Below are positions 17,492 through 26,173 of a DNA stretch of 33,498 nt, in pieces. Within the stretch, counting starts at the first letter, position 1, and each line of letters begins with the position of its first letter. The position numbers and the translations under genes were made by a program. The stretch spans positions 1 through 33,498 of the forward strand of contig CAYFFO010000022.1 of assembly GCA_964342485.1 (NCBI GenBank). Direction: 5' to 3'. Source of the DNA: CAYFFO01 sp964342485. Its GTDB lineage: Bacteria > Chloroflexota > Dehalococcoidia > Lucifugimonadales > CAJWER01. A model generated the notes under the pieces. The model was not told the origin of the DNA. It made no database searches and saw only the letters and a list, made by a program, of their open reading frames with translations.

Positions 17492-18406
17492 ATGGAAAAT
17501 GTTCATTGTCCAGTAATGGTTAAGGAAGTAATCAGCGCTTTAAAGATAGCTTCAGAGGGTGTTTATGTGGATTGCACTGTAGGGGAAGGAGGACATAGCT
17601 TGGCTATTTCTGGAGCGACTGATCCAAAACCTACAATTGTTGGTATAGATCTTGACAAAAATGCTTTGACTAAAGCAAAGAAGATGCTTGGTGAAAGAGC
17701 GGTGTTAATTAATGATAGCTACGTGAAAATAAAAGAAATCAGTCATCGTCTCAATTACCGAAAAATTGACGGTATTCTTCTTGACTTAGGACTTTCATCT
17801 TTGCAGTTAGAAACAACTAATAAAGGATTCAGTTTTGCTAGGGAATCTAGATTAGATATGAGATTTGATACTAAACAAGAACTTTCAGCCTGGGAAATAG
17901 TCAATAAATATAGTCAACAGGAATTAGCTGATATTTTGTATTTTTATAGCAACGAATCGAAATCCCGACAATTAGCTAAAGCAATTGTTAACGCTCGTCC
18001 AATCGATACTACCACTGAACTTGCGAATCTTATAAAAAGTACGATGTTCAGCAATCGTAAATCTAAGATCCATCCTGCCACCCGCACATTTCAGGCACTG
18101 AGAATAGCAACCAATGATGAATTAGGTAATATTCAGAAAGTACTGAGTAATGCTCTGGATATTTTGAAAACCGGAGGCAGAGTGGTAGTTATAACCTACC
18201 ACTCTATAGAAGATAGATTGGTAAAAAGGTTTATGACTAAATATGCATCTAAATGTATTTGTCCTCCAAATAACCCGATATGTAACTGTGAACATGAACC
18301 AAAAATTAAATTGATTAGCAAAAAGGTTATTAAGCCTTCAGAAAATGAAGTAAACAAAAATCCGAGAAGTAGGAGCGCGAAATTGAGAGTAGCAGAACTT
18401 TTATAA
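17492..18406 (+). CDS. rsmH: 16S rRNA (cytosine1402-N4)-methyltransferase RsmH
   Basis: This 304-aa SAM-dependent enzyme makes N4-methylcytidine at 16S rRNA position 1402. Visible motifs are the SAM site VDCTVGEGGHSLAI, GIDLDKNAL, LLDLGLSSLQLE, the GFSF and LDMRFD blocks, HPATRTFQALRIATNDEL, and YHSIEDRLVKRFM near the C-terminus. A Cys-rich segment CICPPNNPICNC close to the end is also common in the family. ATG 17492 fits the conserved start MENVHCPVMVKEV better than the upstream in-frame TTG (17474). It heads the rsmH-ftsA-ftsZ cluster. The usual neighbours mraZ, ftsL, penicillin-binding protein and mur genes are missing. Confidence 0.95.
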   Translation: MENVHCPVMVKEVISALKIASEGVYVDCTVGEGGHSLAISGATDPKPTIVGIDLDKNALTKAKKMLGERAVLINDSYVKIKEISHRLNYRKIDGILLDLGLSSLQLETTNKGFSFARESRLDMRFDTKQELSAWEIVNKYSQQELADILYFYSNESKSRQLAKAIVNARPIDTTTELANLIKSTMFSNRKSKIHPATRTFQALRIATNDELGNIQKVLSNALDILKTGGRVVVITYHSIEDRLVKRFMTKYASKCICPPNNPICNCEHEPKIKLISKKVIKPSENEVNKNPRSRSAKLRVAELL

Positions 18407-18484
18407 GTACTGCTAATACGAATATGTGTGGTAAATAAATACCGTTAAGTATAAACATCCATAAAATTAAGGAAAGAAACAGTC

Positions 18485-19810
18485 ATGGTAGCAATCAAAA
18501 ATAATACCGATACAGTTCAGATTAGAGAAAATAAAGTGACGCAACTCACAGAGGGTACAAAGTTGAAAAGCTCTCCCTCAAAGATCAAAACTGTTATTGA
18601 TATTGGCACGACTAAAATCTCAGCGATAATGGGACAACTTGAAAAAGGAAGACTAAATATACTTACGCATAGTACGGTACCCTGCGACGGGTTGAGAAAA
18701 GGAATTGTAACAGACATAAGTGGAACATCACGCGCAATAAAACTTGCTATAGAAAAAATAGAATCTTTATCAGGATATAAAGTCGATTCAGCATATGTGG
18801 GAGTAACTGGGGTTCACGTTTCTTTCACGAATAGAAGAGACCGGATGAATCGTGATGAAGAACCCTATGTGATAACTAAAGATTCATTAACAGATAATCC
18901 TGATACATTATTTGAATCAATAGATAACTCCGAGAGGAAGGTTATCCACGCTATCGCCATGAGCTATTGTATCGATGGTGATGAAGGTATACGAAACCCC
19001 GTTGGTATGCATAGCGATTATGTAGAAGTTGATACTCATGTGGTAACTGGGTCTGCGGAACTACTCGATAAATTAAATACATCTGTTGAATCTGCAGGAA
19101 TCAAGGTTTCAGGAATGGTACTCGAACCTATAGCTAGCGGAATTGCAGTATCAACAAAAGAAGAAAGAGAACAGGGAGTTGTTGTTATCGATATAGGAGG
19201 AGGAACAACCGATCTTATAGCTTTCAAGAATAGTAGTGTGTGCTATACAGATGTTATTCCTGTCGGTGGTTTTCAATTCACAAACGATATTTCACTCACA
19301 TTTAACACTCATTATGAATCAGCAGAATCAGCTAAATTGGAATACGGTACAGCTGAACTATATCCATCAAATAGAGCTGAAAGCAAAATATCTTTTCAAT
19401 CCAAAACTGATGACTCTGTTATTGAGATTGAGTCTGATGATATCAGCCAATTAACTAGAGAAAGAGCACAAGAATTAATTAATCTTATACGTATTACCTT
19501 GAATGATTCAGAACTTGATGCTCAAACTAAATCGCATATAGTTTTGACCGGTGGGACTTCAAATCTTCCTGGTCTTACTGATCTGATGGGAAGGACTATC
19601 GCGACGAAAGTTCGTACTGGCTTACCGATAGCGGATGTAATACCAGAGGAGTTGTTAAATCCAAACCATGCTACAGGTGTTGGCATTCTAAAGTGGGTAT
19701 TGAAAAATGATAATAAAGAAAATGCAATAAACAACAAAATAGACTACAGCTCAAATTCAAAAAAGAAAACTGGAATTTTGTCACGAATTGGACAGATTAT
19801 TAAAAAGTAG
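18485..19810 (+). CDS. ftsA: Cell division protein FtsA
   Basis: This 441-aa actin-like ATPase anchors FtsZ to the membrane. The phosphate-1 loop is VIDIGTTKISAIMG (about 36-50), phosphate-2 is VVVIDIGGGTTDLIAF (about 232-247) and the adenosine motif is VLTGGTSNLPGL (about 351-363). The 1C/SHS2 subdomain lies between the first two. The final residues KKKTGILSRIGQIIKK form a basic amphipathic helix, the membrane-targeting sequence. About 30 extra polar residues precede the first ATPase strand, more than is usual. The start ATG 18485 follows AAGGAAAG. ftsZ begins about 28 bases after the stop, so the pair is cotranscribed. No ftsQ precedes it. Confidence 0.95.
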   Translation: MVAIKNNTDTVQIRENKVTQLTEGTKLKSSPSKIKTVIDIGTTKISAIMGQLEKGRLNILTHSTVPCDGLRKGIVTDISGTSRAIKLAIEKIESLSGYKVDSAYVGVTGVHVSFTNRRDRMNRDEEPYVITKDSLTDNPDTLFESIDNSERKVIHAIAMSYCIDGDEGIRNPVGMHSDYVEVDTHVVTGSAELLDKLNTSVESAGIKVSGMVLEPIASGIAVSTKEEREQGVVVIDIGGGTTDLIAFKNSSVCYTDVIPVGGFQFTNDISLTFNTHYESAESAKLEYGTAELYPSNRAESKISFQSKTDDSVIEIESDDISQLTRERAQELINLIRITLNDSELDAQTKSHIVLTGGTSNLPGLTDLMGRTIATKVRTGLPIADVIPEELLNPNHATGVGILKWVLKNDNKENAINNKIDYSSNSKKKTGILSRIGQIIKK

Positions 19811-19826
19811 AATAGGTAATATTAAA

Positions 19827-19832
19827 AAGGGG
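19827..19832 (+). promoter_or_regulatory. Ribosome binding site fixing the ftsZ start
   Basis: AAGGGG lies 6 nt before ATG 19839. It rules out the in-frame TTG at 19788, which is inside ftsA. Confidence 0.7.
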
Positions 19833-19838
19833 TGTCTA

Positions 19839-20936
19839 ATGGTAGAAAATACGCGACAGCAAATTGGTCATACAAAAATCAAGGTGGTGGGAGTTGGCGG
19901 TGGCGGATCTAACGCAGTATCTCGAATGTTTAGAGAACCTATACCGGGCGTAGAGTACATAGTAGTAAATACTGACAGCCAGGCATTAGTTGGATGTGAT
20001 GTGCCTCTTAGAGTTGGTATTGGTGATGTCATTACAGAAGGAAAGGGTGTAGGTGGTAATCCTGAATTGGGAGCTAGTGCGGCAGATGAAAGCCGAGACA
20101 CTCTTCATGAAACTATCAAAGAATCAGATATGGTATTTATAGCAGCTGGTATGGGCGGAGGTACTGGAACAGGAGCCGCACCAGTATTAGCAGAAATTGT
20201 TAAGGAAACTGGTGCTCTAACTGTTGGTGTTGTCACTACTCCTTTTGCTTTTGAGGGTGTGCGCAGATACAGAAGTGCTGAAGAAGGTATCAAAAGATTA
20301 AAGGAAAATGTAGACACCTTACTTGTTATACCAAATGAGCGACTGAGTATGATAGCTGAAGACGAAATAACTATGTCTAATGCATTTGGATTAGCTGATG
20401 ATGTTTTGAGGCTAGGAGTACAATCGATAGCTGAATTAGTTACAGTACCTGGTGAGGTTAATTTAGATTTTGCAGATATTCAGGCCGTGATGCGAGGAGC
20501 AGGTCCAGCATGGATGTCAATAGGTTACGGAACTGGAGAACATAGAGCAAGAGATGCAGCACAGCAGGCAATTTCGAATCCATTATTAGATGTGTCTATA
20601 GATGGTGCTACAGGAGTTGTTTTCAATATCAGTGGTGGCTCTGACCTGAAATTGTCAGAATTACACGAAGCAGCTGAAGTTATTCAAGGTGTAGTACATC
20701 AAGATTGCAACATTATATTTGGAATGGTTACCGATCAAAAAAATGATAATGAAGTCAAATTGACTGTAATAGCTACAGGCTTCCCAACGTCTGAATCTTC
20801 CAATGAGAAGGATGAGAATTTGAGAGATATCCTTGAAGAAGCTAGGGCAGGTGATTCAGACTTAGATGTTCCACCTTTTATACGTAGACTTTCTAAATAC
20901 CGCAGTAATGGAAAGGTTGAAACTCCTATCGGATAA
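19839..20936 (+). CDS. ftsZ: Cell division protein FtsZ
   Basis: This 365-aa tubulin-like GTPase forms the division ring at mid-cell. The nucleotide fold begins KVVGVGGGGSNAVSRM. The tubulin signature GMGGGTGTGAAPVLAE lies at about 104-119, and the T7 synergy loop LDFADIQAVM at about 208-217 supplies the catalytic Asp. The C-terminal DVPPFIRRLSKY matches the conserved tail peptide (DIPxFxR) through which FtsZ binds FtsA, after a short acidic linker. Length and motifs are normal, so it should be active. It is the last gene of the cluster and is followed directly by a strong terminator. Confidence 0.97.
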   Translation: MVENTRQQIGHTKIKVVGVGGGGSNAVSRMFREPIPGVEYIVVNTDSQALVGCDVPLRVGIGDVITEGKGVGGNPELGASAADESRDTLHETIKESDMVFIAAGMGGGTGTGAAPVLAEIVKETGALTVGVVTTPFAFEGVRRYRSAEEGIKRLKENVDTLLVIPNERLSMIAEDEITMSNAFGLADDVLRLGVQSIAELVTVPGEVNLDFADIQAVMRGAGPAWMSIGYGTGEHRARDAAQQAISNPLLDVSIDGATGVVFNISGGSDLKLSELHEAAEVIQGVVHQDCNIIFGMVTDQKNDNEVKLTVIATGFPTSESSNEKDENLRDILEEARAGDSDLDVPPFIRRLSKYRSNGKVETPIG

Positions 20937-20957
20937 AAATCGTCTAAAGAATTGTTT

Positions 20958-20995
20958 TAGAAAACCCGCCTTTTGAACAAAAGGCGGGTTTTCTA
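20958..20995 (+). terminator. Rho-independent terminator after ftsZ
   Basis: A perfect 18-bp inverted repeat, TAGAAAACCCGCCTTTTG with its exact complement, is separated by only two bases (AA). The GC core CCCGCC/GGCGGG is flanked by A- and T-runs, so it can work in either orientation. It starts 22 bases after the ftsZ stop and isolates the division cluster from the next operon. Confidence 0.9.
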
Positions 20996-21104
20996 ATTTA
21001 TGTACTATTGACTTTCAAAAATATCAAAACATTTGCTTAACACTATCGATTGAATTGAACCGGGTGTAAAATGCAGACCAAAATAAATATTTAAAGGTTA
21101 CAAA

Positions 21105-22109
21105 ATGTTAAACAAAATCATCCCGATTAAAATGGGACAGTACGGCACAAAACATTCACACGCCCGGGGAGTATTACAAGTAATCTTGGAAAACACTAAC
21201 GTGGATTTTCAAGGTGTATATGAACCTGACTTGGCACGAAGAGATCAATTAATAGACTCGAAAGAAGAACCATGGTCTAAAATTAAATGGCTGGAAAACA
21301 AAGAAGAATTGCTTGATGATCCAGATATCGTAGCAATAGCATCTGAAGGATCAAATTTGGAAAGTTTGGACCAAACAGAGGAAATAGTAAAAGCTGGTAA
21401 AAATGTATTTTACGATAAACCTGCAGGAGACAATTATTCTCAATTTGATCGGATTGTATCTCAAGCAAAAGAAAAAGGCTTATTGATTCAACTTGGCTAC
21501 ATGTTCCGATACCACGACGGATTCGAAAAGATATCCCGTTGGGCTAAATCAGGATTTCTAGGAAACATTTTTGCAGTCAGGGCTCATATGTCTACGAGTG
21601 TTGATTTGAATTCAAATCTATCTGCGAGTGCACACACAGGAGGAATCTTTTACGATCTATCTGGTCATGTACTTGACCAGATAGTGTGGATTTTGGGGAG
21701 GCCCAATAAAGTCACTTCATTTATGAGGCAAGATATAGATCATAAAGAATCATTTGTGGATAATGGAGTAGCAGTATTGGAATACAATTCAGCAATAGCT
21801 ACAGTTGATATATCTGCAATGGAACCTTCTCCAACGGCAAGAAGGTTTGAAATTTACGGGGACGCTGGCTCTGTAATCATGGAACCTTTTGAACCAGCAG
21901 ACACTCTAAGACTGTGTATCACCAGTGAAAAAGATGATTATCCATCTGGCATATCAATTATCAAACTTGAAGACCGAAGAAGATATGTTAATAGTCTTCA
22001 GGCTTTTATTCAGGATCTTCGTGACGATAAACAACCAGATAGATCTCTCGATCATGAACTTGTTGTCCAAGAGACTATATTGAGAGCTACAGGCCAAATT
22101 ACAGAATAG
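21105..22109 (+). CDS. Gfo/Idh/MocA family oxidoreductase
   Basis: This is a 334-aa oxidoreductase of the sugar/inositol dehydrogenase superfamily. The N-terminal strand is irregular (IIPIKMGQYGTKHSHARG), with no GxGxxG but a GxxHxH-like loop seen in some subfamilies. The active-site tripeptide is DKP (about 104-106), so the Lys is kept and Glu is changed to Asp. The C-terminal GGIFYDLSGHVLDQIVWIL carries the conserved catalytic His. It is the first gene of a three-gene plus-strand run with another Gfo/Idh/MocA gene (45-base gap) and a kinase-like gene. The deviations suggest a subfamily different from the other five in the window. Confidence 0.8.
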   Translation: MLNKIIPIKMGQYGTKHSHARGVLQVILENTNVDFQGVYEPDLARRDQLIDSKEEPWSKIKWLENKEELLDDPDIVAIASEGSNLESLDQTEEIVKAGKNVFYDKPAGDNYSQFDRIVSQAKEKGLLIQLGYMFRYHDGFEKISRWAKSGFLGNIFAVRAHMSTSVDLNSNLSASAHTGGIFYDLSGHVLDQIVWILGRPNKVTSFMRQDIDHKESFVDNGVAVLEYNSAIATVDISAMEPSPTARRFEIYGDAGSVIMEPFEPADTLRLCITSEKDDYPSGISIIKLEDRRRYVNSLQAFIQDLRDDKQPDRSLDHELVVQETILRATGQITE

Positions 22110-22153
22110 ATAAAAATCATTTTTGCAGTATCCAAATTAAATAGGAGCTAGAC

Positions 22154-23284
22154 ATGGGTGATAAGTTTAGGGTAGGAGTGATTGGATGTGGCGGGATGGC
22201 AGCCAACCACGTTACTGGATATCTTGAATGCGATCGTTTTCAAATAAGCTCCATTTCAGATCTAAGTTCAGAAGCTATGATCGCTTTTGATAAGAAATTT
22301 AATGGATATAAACATTATCAACCAAAACATTATCTTGATGCTTACGAGATGCTTGATTCAGAAAATTTGGATGTAGTATCAATAGCAACATGGCACAAAG
22401 GTCATGCTAAATGGACAATTGCCGCTGCAGCTAGAAAACCAAAGGCAATATTGTGTGAAAAACCCATGGCAGAAGATATTGGGCACGCAGCAGATATGAT
22501 CACTGCATGTGAACGGAATAACGTTAAATTGGCTGTTGGTCATCAAAGACGATTTCTTCCATCTTATGTTGAAACTAGAAATCTGATCGAAAAAGGAGCA
22601 ATAGGTAAAGTACAGATGATTCGATCAATTTCTGGATCAGGCTTATTGAATTGGGCCAGCCACTTATTCGATATGTTCAGATATTTATTAGGCGACGATG
22701 ATTGTGACTGGGTAATGGGAGCAGTGGAGAGAAATACTGATCGTTATGAAAGATCCATTCGCATAGAAGATAGAGCGCTATGTAGTTTTGGATTTAAAAG
22801 CGGGGCAGACGGATTGTTACTAAGTGATTTTAAAGAGGACTATTATCAAGGATGTACTGTAATTGGTTCAGAAGGCATCATTGAGTTACGACCAGAATAC
22901 TACCGATTGATGAATTCAGATACCAAAGGGAATTGGTCCAAAATATCCCCTAGAGGGAAATATTTTCAGCCTGATGAATCTGAATTTGAAATGAAAGAAG
23001 GCGCGGTATTACAAGCAGAAGAATTAGCTGATTGGATCCAAGGAAACGTACAAAACCACAGGGGTGAGGCTCTTCACGGATATAAAGCAGTCGAAATGGC
23101 CTGTGCTGTATATGAGTCATCTAGATTGCATGAAATGATTCGTCTCCCGCTAAAGACACGTGTCTATCCTTTAGACTTGATGGTAGAGTCAGAACACTTA
23201 CCAATTCAATATCCAGGACATTACGACATCCGTGCGAGTCAACTTCGTGGAGAAAATATGATAAGTGACGAAAATAATAAATAA
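22154..23284 (+). CDS. Gfo/Idh/MocA family oxidoreductase
   Basis: This 376-aa protein has a canonical Rossmann start, FRVGVIGCGGMAANHV. The catalytic CEKPMAEDI lies at about 101-109, and SGLLNWASHLFDMFRYLLG in the second domain contains the conserved His. It also shows GHQRRFLPSY, a motif common in inositol/sugar dehydrogenase-like members. The C-terminus (about residues 325-376) is an extension with YPLDLMVESEHLPIQYPGHYDIRA that I do not recognise. AGGAG sits 8 nt before the ATG. It lies between another Gfo/Idh/MocA gene and a P-loop kinase-like gene on the same strand, and the three probably share a pathway. Substrate unknown. Confidence 0.85.
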   Translation: MGDKFRVGVIGCGGMAANHVTGYLECDRFQISSISDLSSEAMIAFDKKFNGYKHYQPKHYLDAYEMLDSENLDVVSIATWHKGHAKWTIAAAARKPKAILCEKPMAEDIGHAADMITACERNNVKLAVGHQRRFLPSYVETRNLIEKGAIGKVQMIRSISGSGLLNWASHLFDMFRYLLGDDDCDWVMGAVERNTDRYERSIRIEDRALCSFGFKSGADGLLLSDFKEDYYQGCTVIGSEGIIELRPEYYRLMNSDTKGNWSKISPRGKYFQPDESEFEMKEGAVLQAEELADWIQGNVQNHRGEALHGYKAVEMACAVYESSRLHEMIRLPLKTRVYPLDLMVESEHLPIQYPGHYDIRASQLRGENMISDENNK

Positions 23285-23372
23285 AATAGGTAAAGCAATG
23301 ATCTTGTAGCATAAAATAGTATAAATCCAAATATAAATTGTGAATCTGATTTAACTGGGACTGGAGCATAAG

Positions 23373-24095
23373 ATGAATATTATTTTGGTGGGTTGCGAAT
23401 ATACCGGTAAAACCACTTTGGCTGATGGAATAGTCGAGTGGTCAAAAGATGTTTTTGGGGTATACAGCCATTTCCATGATCATTTCACTATTCCCTCAAC
23501 GGAATTAGCACCAGATGCAAGAGATGAATATAAGAATTCGTCTCCGCAAATTAAGGAAATGTTTCAAAGATTTATGATTCAATATCATTTGTCAGACACA
23601 TTCTATTCTAATCCTGATCATCATTTAATGGGTTTTCATATTGAAGAGGCAGTCTATGCTCCTTTGTATTATGGTTATGGAAATGAAAATAGTGGGTCAC
23701 AGGGAAGAAGTCCGAATGGACAGAGGTCAGAAATGGCCAGGGAAATTGAAACACAAATTATAGATAAAGCGCCATACACTGTACTAGTTTTACTTCACGC
23801 TTCTACTGAGATGATACAAAAAAGGATGACTCAAACAACTAAACCATCTTCCTCAAAAAAACTCGACTCACAACCATTTGGAATTCCTACTCAAGGTGTT
23901 GTTAAATATGAGGATGTGTCGTATGTTAGCGAGCGATTTCATGAAGAGTATCAAGACTCTTTAATCCCAAATAAATTCAAGATAGATACTACTAATCTAA
24001 AACCGTCTGAAACACTTTCTGAATTTACCCAAAATATCGAATCATTTCTATCATCTTCAGATCTTGACAGAATAGAAGCAAATAGATCTTTGTGA
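23373..24095 (+). CDS. P-loop kinase-like NTPase
   Basis: This 240-aa protein begins with a Walker A loop, IILVGCEYTGKTTLADGI (residues 3-20), of the small-molecule kinase type. A lid-like Arg/Lys segment (about 150-165) follows the strand TVLVLLHASTEMIQKRM, as in thymidylate- or deoxynucleoside-kinase-like folds. It contains a His-rich stretch (YSHFHDHF). No family-specific substrate motif is evident, and a helicase or ABC role is unlikely since those motifs are absent. It follows two Gfo/Idh/MocA genes after an 89-base gap, so it may phosphorylate the sugar or polyol they produce, but this is inference. GGAG is positioned about 9 nt before the ATG. Confidence 0.6.
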   Translation: MNIILVGCEYTGKTTLADGIVEWSKDVFGVYSHFHDHFTIPSTELAPDARDEYKNSSPQIKEMFQRFMIQYHLSDTFYSNPDHHLMGFHIEEAVYAPLYYGYGNENSGSQGRSPNGQRSEMAREIETQIIDKAPYTVLVLLHASTEMIQKRMTQTTKPSSSKKLDSQPFGIPTQGVVKYEDVSYVSERFHEEYQDSLIPNKFKIDTTNLKPSETLSEFTQNIESFLSSSDLDRIEANRSL

Positions 24096-24122
24096 AACTC
24101 TATACCGTAATTTACTCAATAA

Positions 24123-25100
24123 TTAGGTTACCTTGTTTGTATAAGGGTTTTTAGTGACAGCTTCGATCATTGCTTGAATATATCCATTAGCGAAGGCCCG
24201 GCCTCTGTGTCCCCATTCGGTATCTTGGAATGTTTGAGGCACATGATCATCGATGAAAAAACTGTCGAAACCCACTTCCTGATATATAGACATAGCTTTG
24301 TACATGTCCACATAACCGGTATTAATGAATTCTTCTTGGAAACTAGGAACTTGCCCTGATACGTTTCGAAAATGCACATAGAGTATCTTATTCCTCTTTC
24401 CAAAATATCGAATCATTTCATAGATGTTTTCATCAATCATCTCTGCAAAAGTACCCTGACAGAATTCAATTCCATTTGAATCTGAGGGATACAAGTCGAT
24501 AAGTTTTTTGTAGCTATCGAAACTGCGTAAGATCTGTGGTACTCCACCGAGTTTGGGAACGGGTGGGTCACAAGGATGTATTCCAAGGCGAATACCCTCA
24601 TCTTCTGCTATAGGTGTAATTATTTTTATCCAGTATTGCAAATTATCCCAAATTTCTTCTTCTGTATACTCGCGGCCGTGAGTTAAAGGTAATTGATTTG
24701 CCTGATCGTAATCGAATGCAGTAGCTACTGCTCCGCACCTAATAACTTTAGGTGTTGTTCTCCAGACCATAGAAGGCATCCAGTGGTATCCAAATATAGG
24801 TATACCTGCTCTCGCGATATTACGTATAGTAAATATCATGTTATCTATTTGTCTGTCTCTGTTCGGTCCATTTAACATGATGTGGTCGTAGAAATTAATT
24901 GGGACATTTTCTAAAGCTGACAGTTTAAGACCTTCCTGTTCTACTGCCAATCTGAGTTTTATGATGTCATGTAATTGCCATACACCACCACTACTTGGTA
25001 GGTTTGCGCTATTTAAAAGAACGTCCTTGACTCCAAATTGGGCACAGAATTTAAGATAATCACGAGAAGGTTCATTAAATTGTCCAAAACCAGGTTTCAT
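24123..25100 (-). CDS. uxuA: Mannonate dehydratase (UxuA family)
   Basis: This 325-aa TIM-barrel enzyme belongs to the UxuA family, which dehydrates D-mannonate to 2-keto-3-deoxygluconate. Family landmarks appear in order: GYHWMP, IHPCDPPVPKLGGVPQ, the Cys in EFCQGTF, VHFRNV with the metal-binding His, TGYVDMY, and DDHVP, which supplies the Asp/His pair. All the metal and acid-base positions known from UxuA are retained. It is shorter than classical UxuA (about 350-394 aa), so it may be a subfamily with a different acid-sugar substrate. The start ATG 25100 follows GGAGG. It converges with the kinase-like gene and diverges from the cyclase. It would link the Gfo/Idh/MocA oxidoreductases to aldolase cleavage. 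Confidence 0.8.
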   Translation of the reverse strand: MKPGFGQFNEPSRDYLKFCAQFGVKDVLLNSANLPSSGGVWQLHDIIKLRLAVEQEGLKLSALENVPINFYDHIMLNGPNRDRQIDNMIFTIRNIARAGIPIFGYHWMPSMVWRTTPKVIRCGAVATAFDYDQANQLPLTHGREYTEEEIWDNLQYWIKIITPIAEDEGIRLGIHPCDPPVPKLGGVPQILRSFDSYKKLIDLYPSDSNGIEFCQGTFAEMIDENIYEMIRYFGKRNKILYVHFRNVSGQVPSFQEEFINTGYVDMYKAMSIYQEVGFDSFFIDDHVPQTFQDTEWGHRGRAFANGYIQAMIEAVTKNPYTNKVT

Positions 25101-25208
25101 TGTAAATTCCTCCTATATAAATAGGTCTGTAAGTTTTGACGAGCATTCGACTATGTTTTGCATTAATATAACAATCAAGTATAGGTAATGAAATAGTGGG
25201 AGACTATG

Positions 25209-26159
25209 ATGTCTGACAAAATTCCATCAGAGCAAGAAGTTTTAGGTTATTTCGATTCTTTAAGCAATTGGGGTAGATGGGGAGATGATGACCAGCATGG
25301 AACTCTGAATTTCTTAAGTAAGGATAATACGAAGCGAGCAATGGGACTCGTTAAAGAGTATGTTAAAGTTTCATGTTCTAGGCCCATTTTATTTGAATCT
25401 GCGGCTGATGTTCCAAATCCACCCGTACACTATATGCTTGAGAGTGGAGAAGGATGGGAATCTGGCCATAAGGTTTCAAATCGTCACTACTCTGTGTCAC
25501 TAGATTATATTGGTATGGTTTTCCATGGATATTCCATAACTCACGTTGACAGCTTGGCTCATTTCTTTTGGGACGGGAAACTCTATAATGGCAGGCCAGC
25601 TCACCTAGTATCTACTAGCTTAGGAGCTACTGTGGAATCTATTGAATTAGCATCTGAAGGTATTGTTAGCCGCGGTCTATTGGTAGATGTTCCTATGATT
25701 CGGGGAGTAAATTGGTTAGAGAGGGGCGAAGGTGTGATGCCTTCAGATATATTATCTGCGGAGAAACAATGCGGATTTCAGGTTCAAGAAGGTGACGTTC
25801 TGTTTGTCAGAACCGGACAACAATACAGGCGTTCTGTGGAAGGCCCGGTTGACCCGGTTTCACTTGGTTCGACCGCATGCCAGGCAGCATGTTTGCCACT
25901 ATTTCATGAAAGAGGAATCGCTATGCTGGGGAGTGATACCGGGAACGATGTAAATCCTTCTGGTTATGCATCGGTTCCGAGTCCTATTCACCAGGTTGGC
26001 ATTGTCGCCATGGGCTTATGGATTTTAGATAATGCGAATCTAGAAGATCTATCAAAGGTATGTAAAGAAAGGAATACCTGGGAATTCATGGTGTCAATTT
26101 TACCTTTGAAACTCAAAAATACTACCGGGTCTCCAGTAAATCCTATAGCAATGTTTTGA
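25209..26159 (+). CDS. Cyclase family metal-dependent hydrolase (kynurenine formamidase-like)
   Basis: This 316-aa protein belongs to the cyclase family (PF04199 type). The metal-binding motif SITHVDSLAHFFWDGKLYNG matches the family's H-x-x-x-D-x-x-x-H pattern. C-terminal features SDTGNDVNPSG and SPIHQVGIVAMG are also typical. Known members include arylformamidase and various cyclic amide or lactone hydrolases and dehydratases. Its length exceeds bacterial KynB (about 210 aa) and fits the larger cyclase-like group found with aromatic or sugar-acid catabolism. The second of two nearby ATG codons (25209) is chosen because GGGAG at 25198-25202 is 6 nt away. It may share a divergent control region with uxuA. 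Confidence 0.8.
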   Translation: MSDKIPSEQEVLGYFDSLSNWGRWGDDDQHGTLNFLSKDNTKRAMGLVKEYVKVSCSRPILFESAADVPNPPVHYMLESGEGWESGHKVSNRHYSVSLDYIGMVFHGYSITHVDSLAHFFWDGKLYNGRPAHLVSTSLGATVESIELASEGIVSRGLLVDVPMIRGVNWLERGEGVMPSDILSAEKQCGFQVQEGDVLFVRTGQQYRRSVEGPVDPVSLGSTACQAACLPLFHERGIAMLGSDTGNDVNPSGYASVPSPIHQVGIVAMGLWILDNANLEDLSKVCKERNTWEFMVSILPLKLKNTTGSPVNPIAMF

Positions 26160-26173
26160 TGATAAAACGGGAT

